From Planctomycetota bacterium (lineage in GTDB: Bacteria > Planctomycetota > JAJSAM01), in assembly GCA_024274785.1 (NCBI GenBank), contig JAJSAM010000039.1, forward strand, positions 1-64,000: DNA of 64,000 nucleotides, read 5' to 3'. Under the pieces are notes generated by a model, which saw nothing but the letters and a program-made list of their open reading frames with translations, was not told the origin of the DNA and ran no database searches. Of this stretch, positions 16,468-25,136 are shown one piece after another; within the stretch, counting starts at the first letter, position 1, and each line of letters begins with the position of its first letter. The translations under genes were made by a program, and so were the position numbers.

Positions 16468-18289
16468 GAGTCAGCAGTTTCACCAGGGCGGGGATCGAGA
16501 AGGGACGCCGTACGACCCGATCGACGAAGGGTTCGCTCTCGAGCATCCGGGCCTCCTCCCCGGGCCAGTCGGTGATCATCACCATTCGCGTCTCCGGGGA
16601 GATCCTCTTCCCCGTCTTCGCGGTGTTGATCCCGCCCCGCTCCGGATCCGCGATCAGGGCGCAAAAGCGTTTCGTCGTCATGGCGTCCAGCAGGGTCTCG
16701 GCGGAATCGAACGTGGTGACCTCGATCTGGTTCAGGGCGAATGCATTCTCCATGCTTCGCGCCAGGTCCGGTGCCCCGGTGAGGAGGGCGATCCGCCGGG
16801 GCGGGGCCTTCCCCAGGCTCCATGGCGTTATCCTGACCGCCGGGCGGGGCACTTCAGAGGCCTTCAGCACCAACTCCATCGACGTGCCTTCCCCGGGAGT
16901 GCTCTTCAGGTTGAGCCGCCCCCCGATGCGCCTGACGATCCCGTGCGCAATCGACAGCCCGAGCCCCGTCCGCTGTGGCCCACGCGTGGTGAAGAAGGGG
17001 TCGAAGGCCCGGGAACGGACCTCGCCGTCCATGCCCTCTCCAGTGTCCTCGACCAGGATGCCGACTCCTTCCGAGTGATCGTAGGTGGAGATGCGGATTT
17101 CGCCTCCGGAGGCGGTGGCCTCGATGGCGTTGGCGATGATGGAGAGGAGTGCTTCCCGCAATTCGCCGGCGTAGGCGGAGACCGCTTTCGTCGCGGCAAG
17201 GGATAGTTCGGCCCGGAGCCTCTTCGACTTTTTCCCCTCGCTCACCTTCAGGTTGGTGAGGCGCAGCACGTCCCGCACCAGCGTGTTCACATCGAGGTCT
17301 TCGCAAGCGCCGGCCGCGTCCCGGCGTGTGAAGGCGATCAGGCCCTTGACCATCGCCCCGCCGGCCATCGCCGACCGTTCGATGACTTCCAGGCCCCGTT
17401 TCGCTTCCGGGGTGTGTTGGTCGAGGAGCAGCAACTGAGCGTTGCCGAGAATGGTGGTCAGACGATTATTGAAGTCGTGCGCCACTCCTCCGGCCAGTTC
17501 GCCGAGGGCCTTCAATCGCTCCGCGGCGACGAGTTGGGTCTCCATCCGACGACGCTCCGTCAGATCTGTGACGACTGCGAACGAGCCGGCGATTTCGCCA
17601 TGTTCGTTGCGTAGAGGCGCGGCGGAGACCGTGCTCGGAACGCGGATCCCGTTTCCGCATTGCCATTCCATCTCATACTTCCCGGTGAGGCCCCGCTTGC
17701 GCCGTTCTGTTTCTCGCTGGAGGGCCGGGCGGCTTTCCGGTGAGACGAAGCAGGACACTTCCAGTCCGAGCGTTTCATCCGGATCCAGGTTGAGCATGCG
17801 GGCGAAGCGGGGATTTGCAAAGACGATCCGGTCTTCGGCATCGACGACCACGAGACCCTCGGCCATGGTCTCCACGTATCCCCGATACCGGCCTTCCGAG
17901 TCGCGCAGCCGCTCGGCCTCGACCCGGCAGTCCTCGCAGGTCTCGTTCAGAGTCAGGGCCAGGGCGCGGAGTTCCCGCCAACCCGCGGTGGGGAGCTTGC
18001 CGCCACCGCCGCTCCCGAATGAGCGGGCCAGCCGCCGGATGGGGCCGGCCAGCAGGATGGATCCGAGGACGGCGCCGGCTGCCACCAGGAGCAGATAGAT
18101 CGCCACCGCTCCGCTCCATTCGGTGGAGGGGGCCTTGCCGGTGTAGGCGCAGTAGGAGAGAAAGCCGGCGGCGATCAGGAGGGGCAGGGCGACGATCAGC
18201 AGGGCGAGGGCCGGGAGCGACAGACAGATCCGGCCAGAGTGCGAATCGGAAATTGTTTCACCCCTGCGACTGGGACCACCCTTATCCAT
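16448..18289 (-). CDS. PAS-domain sensor histidine kinase with degenerate receiver-like tail
   Basis: A 613-residue membrane kinase. Two transmembrane segments (about 22-47 and 60-82) enclose a very short periplasmic loop, so sensing is probably intramembrane or through the PAS domain (about 135-245, VVVDAEDRIVFANPRFARML). HisKA has the phosphoacceptor His271 (GGVAHDFNNRLTTIL). The ATPase domain has the N-box (LLSIIANAIEA), G1 (VEDTGEGMDG), F-box (FDPFFTTR) and G2 (GLGLSIAHGI). Residues about 495-613 look like a receiver fold, but the aspartate pocket is altered (LIADPERGG, Asp548), so it may not accept phosphate in the usual way. Its phosphorelay partner may be the receiver at 15526. Confidence 0.9.
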   Translation of the reverse strand: MDKGGPSRRGETISDSHSGRICLSLPALALLIVALPLLIAAGFLSYCAYTGKAPSTEWSGAVAIYLLLVAAGAVLGSILLAGPIRRLARSFGSGGGGKLPTAGWRELRALALTLNETCEDCRVEAERLRDSEGRYRGYVETMAEGLVVVDAEDRIVFANPRFARMLNLDPDETLGLEVSCFVSPESRPALQRETERRKRGLTGKYEMEWQCGNGIRVPSTVSAAPLRNEHGEIAGSFAVVTDLTERRRMETQLVAAERLKALGELAGGVAHDFNNRLTTILGNAQLLLLDQHTPEAKRGLEVIERSAMAGGAMVKGLIAFTRRDAAGACEDLDVNTLVRDVLRLTNLKVSEGKKSKRLRAELSLAATKAVSAYAGELREALLSIIANAIEATASGGEIRISTYDHSEGVGILVEDTGEGMDGEVRSRAFDPFFTTRGPQRTGLGLSIAHGIVRRIGGRLNLKSTPGEGTSMELVLKASEVPRPAVRITPWSLGKAPPRRIALLTGAPDLARSMENAFALNQIEVTTFDSAETLLDAMTTKRFCALIADPERGGINTAKTGKRISPETRMVMITDWPGEEARMLESEPFVDRVVRRPFSIPALVKLLTLELAEA

Positions 18290-18355
18290 ACCAGGAGATC
18301 GGTTCGAGAGGGTGCGAACTGTAGGCGAATCCGAGCCAGGGAGACGGTCGGGGAA

Positions 18356-19876
18356 TCACTGGTGCGGGCTTTCCACCCCGTCCTTCGCGGCCGTTTGCCC
18401 GCCGTGCTCTACGCGCAGCAGGCGTTTCGCGATCTTGCCCGACCCGGTTTTCGGCAGTTCATCGATGAAAACAATCGACTTCGGGGTCTTGAAGTTCGCC
18501 AGGCGCTCACCGACGAAACGGATCAGCTCCGCGGCGGTGGTCCGTGCATCATCCCGGCGGGAAACGACCGCGCGCACCGTTTCACCCCAGGTCTCGTCGG
18601 GGACGCCGATCACCGCGACCTCCAACACCGCGGGGTGCTCCAGGAGCACGTGCTCGACCTCCGTGGAGTAGACGTTCTCGCCACCGGTGATGATGATGTC
18701 CTTCTTCCGGTCGACGATGTTCAGGTAGCCCTCATGGTCGATGGTGGCGAGGTCGCCGGTTCGCAACCAGCCATCCGCGAACGCCTCCCGGTTCGCCTCC
18801 GGATTGTTCCAGTAGCCCGGTGTGACCGATGGCCCCCGGGCGAGGATCTCGCCGACCTCACTGCCATCGGCACAGACCTCCGTTCCGTCCTCCCGCACGA
18901 CCCGGAGCGATGCGGTGATGAACGCTCGCCCGGTGCTCGTCCGGTAGCGGAATCGCTCCTCCTCCGGCAACGAAAGCAGATGCTCCCGGAGGATGCTCAT
19001 CGTCAGGTACGGACTCGTCTCGGTCATCCCGTAGGTCTGGATGTACTCGCAACCGAACGTGTCCATGATCTCGCGGACGAGCGTCGGGGCGATGGGGGCG
19101 CCTCCGGAGAGGAGGACGCGGAGGTCGGGGTAGCTCTCCTCGCCCGCACCGGGAACCCGCACCATGGCGTTCAGCATGGTGGGGACCAGGTTCGTGATCG
19201 TGACGCGATGGCGACGGAACCCCGCGAGCACCGTGGCCGGATCGAAGGCCGGGAACAGCACATGGCGGCCTCCGGCCAGGGTGATGGCGAAGGTTGCCCA
19301 GGCGTCGGCGAGGTGATAGAGCGGGGCGATGTGCGCCCAGACGTCTTGTTCGGAGAGATCCAACTCGGTGACGGTCCCCTCCGCGTGGGTGTGCACGTTT
19401 TCGTGCGTCAGCACGACGCCCTTCGGCCTGCCGGTCGTGCCGCTGGTGTAGTAGAGCTGGGCCGGGTCGCGACCGCATCCGACGAACGCGGGAGAATCCC
19501 CGGGGTGTGCCGCGAGAAAGTTCTCGTAGGCTTCCGCGGCCTGCCCGTCGATGGCGACGCCGTTCTCGATCATGGCGCGCGGTGTCGCGTCCTCGAGGAT
19601 GGTCGCCACCTCGAGAGGGGCGAGGCGGATGTTCAGGGGGACGAGGATGAACCCGCCGGTTGCCGCGGCGAAGTAGGCCTCGAGAAACCGGTGGCAGTTC
19701 GTCGAACGAATGGCTACGCGATCTCCGGGTTCGAGCCCCGCCCTCGAGAGCCCCGCGGCGAGCGCGAACGACCGCGCCGCGAACTCGCGCCAGGTGAAGG
19801 TGGTTTCGCCGCAGACGACCGCGGTCTGCTCCGGCCATTTCTGCCCGGCCCTGTCGAGGATCCGACCGAGGTTCAC
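18356..19876 (-). CDS. Acyl-CoA synthetase (AMP-forming), long-chain fatty acid type
   Basis: A 506-residue ANL-superfamily ligase that activates a carboxylic acid to its acyl-CoA with ATP. Motifs: P-loop LYYTSGTTGRPKGVVLTHEN, the aromatic segment YIQTYGMTETSPYL, the ATP-binding GWLRTGDLATIDHEGYLNIV and the C-terminal lysine region LPKTGSGKIAKRLLR. No transmembrane segment. Length and motif spacing fit medium/long-chain CoA ligases; substrate cannot be read from sequence. Start GTG with AAGGGAG upstream. It follows fabF on the same strand with a 55-bp gap. Confidence 0.9.
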   Translation of the reverse strand: MNLGRILDRAGQKWPEQTAVVCGETTFTWREFAARSFALAAGLSRAGLEPGDRVAIRSTNCHRFLEAYFAAATGGFILVPLNIRLAPLEVATILEDATPRAMIENGVAIDGQAAEAYENFLAAHPGDSPAFVGCGRDPAQLYYTSGTTGRPKGVVLTHENVHTHAEGTVTELDLSEQDVWAHIAPLYHLADAWATFAITLAGGRHVLFPAFDPATVLAGFRRHRVTITNLVPTMLNAMVRVPGAGEESYPDLRVLLSGGAPIAPTLVREIMDTFGCEYIQTYGMTETSPYLTMSILREHLLSLPEEERFRYRTSTGRAFITASLRVVREDGTEVCADGSEVGEILARGPSVTPGYWNNPEANREAFADGWLRTGDLATIDHEGYLNIVDRKKDIIITGGENVYSTEVEHVLLEHPAVLEVAVIGVPDETWGETVRAVVSRRDDARTTAAELIRFVGERLANFKTPKSIVFIDELPKTGSGKIAKRLLRVEHGGQTAAKDGVESPHQ

Positions 19877-19931
19877 CGGTTCTCCCTTCCGCGCCGCGGG
19901 GTTTTCGGGGTGATCCGGCCCCGTCGCCGGA

Positions 19932-21167
19932 TCAGAGGCCCTTCATCACCAGCACGCAGTTCTGACCGCCGAAACCGAAGGAGTTCGACATTCCCGCGCC
20001 AACCTTCGCCTCCCGGGCGGTTCCGGGTACGTAGTCGAGGTCGCAGGCCGGATCGGGGTGCTCGAGGTTGATGGTGGGGGGGAGGATCCCGTTCCGGATC
20101 GCCATGATGGAAACCACCGCTTCGAGGGCGCCGGCCGCTCCGAGGGTGTGACCGGTCATCGACTTCGTGGAACTGACCGGGATCGACCCGGCCCGCGATC
20201 CGAATGCCACTTTCAGGGCCGCCGTCTCCGCCGAGTCGTTCAGCTGAGTGGAAGTGCCGTGGGCGTTCACGTAGTGGATGTCCTCCGGGCCGAGGCGCGC
20301 GTCCTCGAGCGCCAGGGTCATCGCCTGGGCCGCAATCTTTCCGTCCTGCGGGCTGGCGGTGATGTGGTGGGCGTCGCAGGACATGCCGAAACCGGCGAGT
20401 TCCGCCAGGGGGGAGGCGTTGCGCCTCCGGGCATGCTCCTCGCGTTCGAGGATGAGGATGCCCGCACCCTCGGCGATGACGAAACCGTCGCGGTCCCGAT
20501 CAAACGGACGACTCGCCTGCTCGGGCGCGACTTCCCGCGTGGAGAGGGCGCGGAGCGCACAGTAGGCTTCCACCACGGCCGGCGAAATGCACGCTTCCGC
20601 CCCGCCGGCAATGGCCACATCCACGATCCCGGCGCGCAGCATCAGCATCGACATGGCGATGGCGTGGGCGCCCGTGGCGCAGGCCGATGAGGTGCCGAAA
20701 CTCGGTCCGGTGAAGCCATGCTCGATGGCGATGTTGGCGCTCGCCATATTCGTGATGACGCGGGGAACGGTGAAGGGGTTCACCTTGCCCGGACCGCGTT
20801 TCTTCATGAGGAGAATCTGGTTCTCGACCATCTCGAAGTCCCCGATGCCGGAGCCCACGATGGTGGCGACCCTTCCCGGCGGGACGGTGGCAGAGTCGAT
20901 GCCGGAGTGCGCCAGCGCCTCTGCGGTCGCCAGGATGCCGAACTGGGCAAATCGGCCCAGGCGGCGGAGGGTCTTGCGCCCGAAGTGATCGCCCGGAATG
21001 TAGCTCGACACCTCCCCGGCGATCCGCGCCGCATAGGGTGAAGCGTCGTAGAGCGAAATGGGGCCGATCCCGGACCTTCCGGCGGTCAGTCCGGACCAGA
21101 GCGCCTCGCGCCCGATACCGAAGGCCGAGACCGCTCCGAGTCCCGTCACCCAGATGCTGTTGCTCAT
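19932..21167 (-). CDS. fabF: Beta-ketoacyl-ACP synthase II
   Basis: Elongating condensing enzyme of type II fatty-acid synthesis. Catalytic Cys163 (TSSACATGAHAI), His303 (VNAHGTSTQLND) and His340 (KSMTGHTLGAAGALE) are all present, with the C-terminal GFGGQN. The 411-residue length fits FabF; I start at the ATG at 21167 (MSNSIWVTGLG) although the frame opens ten codons earlier. No acpP or fabG is adjacent, so this is a stand-alone copy, perhaps for a special lipid, next to an acyl-CoA synthetase. Confidence 0.92.
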   Translation of the reverse strand: MSNSIWVTGLGAVSAFGIGREALWSGLTAGRSGIGPISLYDASPYAARIAGEVSSYIPGDHFGRKTLRRLGRFAQFGILATAEALAHSGIDSATVPPGRVATIVGSGIGDFEMVENQILLMKKRGPGKVNPFTVPRVITNMASANIAIEHGFTGPSFGTSSACATGAHAIAMSMLMLRAGIVDVAIAGGAEACISPAVVEAYCALRALSTREVAPEQASRPFDRDRDGFVIAEGAGILILEREEHARRRNASPLAELAGFGMSCDAHHITASPQDGKIAAQAMTLALEDARLGPEDIHYVNAHGTSTQLNDSAETAALKVAFGSRAGSIPVSSTKSMTGHTLGAAGALEAVVSIMAIRNGILPPTINLEHPDPACDLDYVPGTAREAKVGAGMSNSFGFGGQNCVLVMKGL

Positions 21168-21215
21168 GCTTTCGCCTTTATCGAGAATGCGCAGCAATAG
21201 CGCCGCGCGCGGACG

Positions 21216-21479
21216 ATGTTATCATGGCGCGGTCGGGGTCATGGAGGACGTACTTCGAGCTGCTCGATCATCGTAGCCCTGATCGCCGGAATCGTTCTGG
21301 TTCTCGTTCCCGCGGTCGACGTTCGTTCCGCTGCGGCGCCTGGACTCGGCTACCTGCGGGATGCGGCGATCGCCGAGAAACCGGCCGGGATCGCTCTCCC
21401 TGGTTCGACGGAATTCAAGATCCGTGTGCACGCCATTGCCGCGCTCGGCTATCCTGGAGCGCGAACGGAGGCTCGGTGA
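21216..21479 (+). CDS. Possible small single-span membrane protein
   Basis: An 87-codon frame between divergent fabF and the acetyltransferase. Residues about 16-36 (SCSIIVALIAGIVLVLVP) would make one membrane span; the rest has no known motif. It ends 4 nt inside the acetyltransferase start, an arrangement typical of coupled genes. The N-terminus is Arg/Gly-rich and unconvincing, and no family is recognised, so it may not be real. Confidence 0.25.
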   Translation: MLSWRGRGHGGRTSSCSIIVALIAGIVLVLVPAVDVRSAAAPGLGYLRDAAIAEKPAGIALPGSTEFKIRVHAIAALGYPGARTEAR

Positions 21480-22012
21480 CGGAGGTTCGCTACCGGAAGG
21501 TGAAACCGGGTGATGCCGACGCCATCGCCGATTTATGGTGCGCGCGCCGGCCGCAGGACCCGGAGCGGGCGAAGGTGCGGGCGGCGGAGTTCATCGCAAG
21601 AGCTCGCGGCAAGCAGGAGTTCGTTACGGTCGCGGAGGAGGACGGTGTGCTCGTCGCCTACGCCCGGGCGGCGTATTTCACCCGCCCGGCAGACGCGCCG
21701 GACCGCACCGCGCCCTCGGGATGGTATCTCCTCGGGATCAGTGTTCGAGCGGACCGGAAGCGCCGTGGAATCGGCCGGTCCCTGACCGCGCGGCGTCTCG
21801 GATGGCTGAGGGAGCAGGGAGCGGAGGTCGCCTTCTACTTCGCCGATTTCGACAACGAGGCCTCGATCGGGATGCACGAGGAATTCGGGTTCGCACCCGC
21901 CATTCGCGACGTGTTGTTCCCGGGTATGCGGGCGGACAGCAAGCCGATGATTCTCCATCGGCTCGATCTCAAGGCCCCAGGCTTCGCCCGAGCAGATCGA
22001 GCAGCGCCCTGA
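21476..22012 (+). CDS. GNAT-family N-acetyltransferase
   Basis: A 178-residue acetyltransferase using acetyl-CoA. Strand-helix start VTEVRYRKVKPGDADAIADL, then the acetyl-CoA-binding motif VRADRKRRGIGRSLTARRL and the late motif FDNEASIGMHEEFGF. Substrate not predictable. GTG start with CGGAGG upstream. The last 44 bp overlap the 3' end of the convergent PLP-decarboxylase gene. Confidence 0.88.
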   Translation: MTEVRYRKVKPGDADAIADLWCARRPQDPERAKVRAAEFIARARGKQEFVTVAEEDGVLVAYARAAYFTRPADAPDRTAPSGWYLLGISVRADRKRRGIGRSLTARRLGWLREQGAEVAFYFADFDNEASIGMHEEFGFAPAIRDVLFPGMRADSKPMILHRLDLKAPGFARADRAAP

Positions 22013-23435
22013 GATCCCGCTCCTCCGTTCGGTGGCTCGTGATGCAGGCCCGGAGTGCCTCGATCGGCTCCGCTCCGAGACGCACCGGGGAGATCCAGGC
22101 TTCTCCGGTGGCGCGAACCGCCTTTGCAACGGCGTGGGCGGTGATCTCTCCGGCTGCGATCCGCGGGTGAGTGAAGCAGACCACCGGGAGCGGCGTGTCG
22201 TTGACGACCCGGAAACCGTGCTCTTCGAGCAGGTTCCGCAACAGGTCGGCCAGGTGCGCCTGGCGATCCACCTGGTCGGCGACGCCGGCGGCGCCGAGTT
22301 CCGCGAACACGGCGAAGACTTTCAGACCGATGAACCGGCGGGACCATTGGGCCGTGGTGGTGTAGGGATCCACCGTGTCCCGGACCGAGCCCGGTGCATA
22401 GGACGAGCGGACGCTGAAGGCGCGGTGGATCGCTTCCGGGTGGCGGCAGAAGAACATCCCCGCACCCATCGGTATCGGGAGGGTCTTGTGGGCGTCCCAG
22501 GTGACGGAATCCGCACCCTCGATCCCGGCCAGCGTGGGGGAAAGCCGGTCGGAGAGCGCGGCGATGCCGCCATAGGCCGCGTCCACGTGGAACCAGGCGC
22601 CGGCGCCGGCGGCGAGGTCCGCAAGTGTGGCGAGGGGATCGATGGCGCCGGCTCCGGTGGTGCCCGCGGTGCCGACCACCATCAGCGGATGCCGCCCTCG
22701 CGCCCGGTCCCGGCGGATCCGCTTAAGGAGCGTGTCCGGATCCATCCGGAAGGACTCGTCGACCGGCACGTATCGCAGTACGCCTCGACCGAGACCGACC
22801 ATGCGGGCGACCTTGGTGAGGGAGTCGTGGCTTTCCGCGGAGAGGTAGATGCCGACCGGCGAAGGCAGTGCGGACAGCCCCTCTTCGGCCCAGCGCGGAA
22901 AGGCCCGCGAGAGTGCGCCGAGCACCGCCGAGAGGTTCGCTTCGGCGCCGCCGGTGCAGAAGTTCGCCATCGTGGTGTCCGGATCCAGACCCAGCCGGGC
23001 GGTGAGGAACCGCAGGACGTGGCGTTCGATCTCATTCGCCGCGGGCGCCATCGACCAGACTGCGAGCTGGGGATTGAAAGTCGCGGCGAGGGCATCGGCG
23101 GCGGCGGCCACCGGGAGGACGCTTGGATTGAACAGGCCGAAACAGCGCGGGTGGGTGGCGTGCACGGTCCAGTTCCGCATCAGCCCGGCCACGTCCCCGA
23201 AGATGTTGAGGCTGGGCCGGGGATCCGAAAAGGCCCCGAAGATTCCGGTGAGTTTCTCGCGAAGCGTGGCCGCATCCACCGTCTGCACGACCGGGATGCT
23301 CCGGACGTCATCGTGGAAGCGGCGCGCCTCTTCGAAGGCGTCGCGGAGCGGCCCCTCCGGGGATCGACTCGTGCGTGAGATGTCCGCCTCCTTGCCCCGG
23401 CGTACTCCAGGGGAGTGTGCAGCCGGGTGGAGCAT
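21969..23435 (-). CDS. Pyridoxal-phosphate-dependent amino-acid decarboxylase (group II)
   Basis: Group II decarboxylase (aromatic-L-amino-acid or glutamate/tyrosine type). The PLP-binding features are visible: TGGAEANLSAVLGA, SHDSLTKVARMVGL, GTAGTTGAGAIDPL, HVDAAYGG and the Schiff-base lysine in TWDAHKTLPIPMG. Substrate cannot be assigned. The first in-frame ATG that leaves the family-like N-terminus is 23435 (488 aa) but has no ribosome site. Inside, a perfect AAGGAGG (23387-23393) sits 5 nt before an ATC codon at 23381, from which the family homology also begins, so the true start may be there. Confidence 0.88.
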   Translation of the reverse strand: MLHPAAHSPGVRRGKEADISRTSRSPEGPLRDAFEEARRFHDDVRSIPVVQTVDAATLREKLTGIFGAFSDPRPSLNIFGDVAGLMRNWTVHATHPRCFGLFNPSVLPVAAAADALAATFNPQLAVWSMAPAANEIERHVLRFLTARLGLDPDTTMANFCTGGAEANLSAVLGALSRAFPRWAEEGLSALPSPVGIYLSAESHDSLTKVARMVGLGRGVLRYVPVDESFRMDPDTLLKRIRRDRARGRHPLMVVGTAGTTGAGAIDPLATLADLAAGAGAWFHVDAAYGGIAALSDRLSPTLAGIEGADSVTWDAHKTLPIPMGAGMFFCRHPEAIHRAFSVRSSYAPGSVRDTVDPYTTTAQWSRRFIGLKVFAVFAELGAAGVADQVDRQAHLADLLRNLLEEHGFRVVNDTPLPVVCFTHPRIAAGEITAHAVAKAVRATGEAWISPVRLGAEPIEALRACITSHRTEERDLRALLDLLGRSLGP

Positions 23436-23836
23436 ACCAGATCGGGAGACGACGATGCGCCGCGTCACGCGTCTGTCCGCGGTGTCGCTCAGTCCCGGTT
23501 TCGCGGGGCCGTTCCTTCGCCGCGTGGCGAGGTGGAGGTGAGCGGTCCGGCCTTCCCCCTTTTCGGGCCGATGGTCTTCGCCGCTACCCCGGCAATCAGT
23601 CCATGCGTGATGATCGTGGGCAAGGAAGTGGCCCCGCTCGTTCTCCACCCGCCCCGGGCCGCAGCGGCCAGGGGCGGGCGCACCAGCCCGGGGCGAATCG
23701 GACTCTCGATGATAACCCGGATGGGATGTTCGGGGCGGGACGTCCCTGTACCACCCACCTCTCAAGCCTCCGAGGGCGACTCTGCCTGCGGCTCTGCCCC
23801 GCGGTGAGTTCGCCGCTCGTTTCCGGGTGGATCATC
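23436..23836. other. Non-coding stretch upstream of the nucleotidyltransferase module
   Basis: About 400 bases of GC-rich DNA with only the possible hydrolase fragment above. The segment CACCTCCACCTCGCC near 23530 resembles the flank of repeat copy D. Base composition switches sharply to AT-rich at about 23830, where the promoter of the next module lies. Confidence 0.4.
23489..23623 (-). pseudogene. Possible N-terminal fragment of a YdjM/DUF457-type membrane metal-hydrolase
   Basis: A TTG at 23623 opens LPTIITHGLIAGVAAKTIGP, which resembles the conserved first 20 residues of YdjM/DUF457 inner-membrane hydrolases (PTxxTH...). The similarity ends after about 25 residues in a GC-rich segment and no membrane spans follow. 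Likely a decayed gene end. Weak call. Confidence 0.3.
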
Positions 23837-23864
23837 TTGAGTAAATATCGATTTTGTCTATAAT
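23837..23864 (+). promoter_or_regulatory. Strong sigma-70-type promoter of the nucleotidyltransferase module
   Basis: TTGAGT (23837-23842), 16-bp spacer, TATAAT (23859-23864), in an AT-rich island unlike its surroundings. The start of transcription would be near 23870-23872, only about 3-5 nt before the ATG at 23875. Confidence 0.7.
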
Positions 23865-23874
23865 TAAGGTTGAT

Positions 23875-24387
23875 ATGTCTTCTTTTGACCTCCATGAGTC
23901 CCTGGAGCGCGCGGCTCGGCGATTCGGTGGAGCCCGGATGCCGACCGGCCGGAAGATGCGTTCGGATCGCGGCCGTTCACGGCTTGATCCCGCGGTTCTC
24001 GAGTGCGTCGCGGCCGCCGTCTCCGGCCAGGATCGTCCGCCGATGCGGGAGGTCCTCCGGGAGGTCGGGGAGCGGTGCCATCGCGGCGGGTTGACGGCTC
24101 CCTCGCGAGCGACCATCTACAAGCTGCTGCTCACTCTGCCGGGCCCGGAGTACCGGGCCGGGAATCTGCCGGAGAGTGTTCAGCGCGCGCTTTACAACCT
24201 GGCCCCGGAGAGCATCGTGCCGGGTCGGCAGGTGGCCTTCTACTGCTTCAACTACGGGGACCTTCCGGCCCTGAGTTTCGCCGCGGGCCTGCCCTGGATC
24301 GCTCTCTACCAGGCGCTTCGGATGCCCGGCTACCGGAAGAAGAGCCGAGGGTTGATCGAGGCCGTCTGCGCGGCCCGGAGGATCTGA
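23875..24387 (+). CDS. Putative antitoxin-like/HTH partner of an AbiEii-type nucleotidyltransferase
   Basis: A 170-residue soluble protein immediately upstream of, and abutting, a nucleotidyltransferase gene (stop and ATG adjacent). A helical segment MREVLREVGERCHRGG and APSRATIYKLLLTLP look like a winged-helix DNA-binding unit, as found in AbiEi-type antitoxins, which bind DNA and neutralise the toxin. The C-terminal half (YCFNYGDLPALSFAAGLPW) has no family I know. The antitoxin role is inferred from gene order, size and the HTH-like segment. The ATG is nearly at the predicted transcription start. Confidence 0.55.
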   Translation: MSSFDLHESLERAARRFGGARMPTGRKMRSDRGRSRLDPAVLECVAAAVSGQDRPPMREVLREVGERCHRGGLTAPSRATIYKLLLTLPGPEYRAGNLPESVQRALYNLAPESIVPGRQVAFYCFNYGDLPALSFAAGLPWIALYQALRMPGYRKKSRGLIEAVCAARRI

Positions 24388-25089
24388 ATGAACGAGTATC
24401 GCCCGGTCGACGTCATCCCGGACCCCCTCGGCCGGGCCATCGGCGACGTGCCCTACTGGTTCGTAATCGGAGGGCAGGCGGTCCGGTGCTTCTGCCCGTA
24501 TCGCCCGAGCCGGGATGTGGACTTCGGAGTGCCGTCCGGCCGGAAACTGGACGATCTGGTGCGCCATCTCGAGGGCCGGGGTGAGGTCGAGATCTCCGAA
24601 CGAAGCGACAACACCGCCCATCTTCGTTTCGACGGAGTCAACGTCTCGGTGTTCGTCCTCGATCGTCTCGTGCCCTTTGTCGCGGACCGGTGTCTGACGA
24701 CGAAGGGGCTCCTGGCGACGAAACTGCACGCCATACTCGATCGTGGAGTCCGGCGTGACTTCTTCGACCTCTACGTCACGTTGCAGCATCATGCCCTCGG
24801 CATCGCGGAGTGCCTGGCCTCCATCCGGGAGGTGTATCGCCAGGACGTCGCCGAACCTCTCCTGCTCCGTGCCCTGACCTGGTTCGAGGATGCGGAACGC
24901 GAGGCGCCGCTGCCCGGCGAGGGGCCGGATGACTGGAAGACCGTAAAGGACTTCTTCCTGAAGAGAGTAGGGGACCTGCTCATCCCCCCGACCACCATGC
25001 TGCGGATCCAGGACCGGGTCGTCGACGTCAATCCTCAAGGTGACCAGCCCGCTTCCGGGGAGGCGGAGTCGGGAAGTCGATACCGGTAG
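24388..25089 (+). CDS. AbiEii/AbiGii-like nucleotidyltransferase (toxin candidate)
   Basis: A 233-residue nucleotidyltransferase. The core GG-x(n)-DxD pattern is visible as FVIGGQAVRCFCPYRPSRDVDFGV near residues 27-50, with a later acidic strand VNVSVFVLDRL and the helical KGLLATKLHAILDRGVRRDFFDLY typical of AbiEii/DUF6036-type proteins. Such enzymes act as type IV-like toxins that add nucleotides to target RNA, usually paired with a DNA-binding antitoxin, giving phage defence by abortive infection. Target here unknown. It directly follows the HTH-like gene and shares its promoter. Confidence 0.7.
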   Translation: MNEYRPVDVIPDPLGRAIGDVPYWFVIGGQAVRCFCPYRPSRDVDFGVPSGRKLDDLVRHLEGRGEVEISERSDNTAHLRFDGVNVSVFVLDRLVPFVADRCLTTKGLLATKLHAILDRGVRRDFFDLYVTLQHHALGIAECLASIREVYRQDVAEPLLLRALTWFEDAEREAPLPGEGPDDWKTVKDFFLKRVGDLLIPPTTMLRIQDRVVDVNPQGDQPASGEAESGSRYR

Positions 25090-25136
25090 TTCTTCTACAG
25101 GCTCATCGAAATCGAGGTCGACGCGGTCTGCTCCTG

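Noticed and set aside
16448..18289. Hybrid kinase with functional C-terminal receiver
   Set aside because: The acidic pocket expected at the start of the receiver is not evident (only Asp548 in LIADPERGG), so full function is not claimed.
18239..20071. 610-codon plus-strand frame across the acyl-CoA synthetase
   Set aside because: Antisense to a gene with full ANL-family motifs; no recognisable domain.
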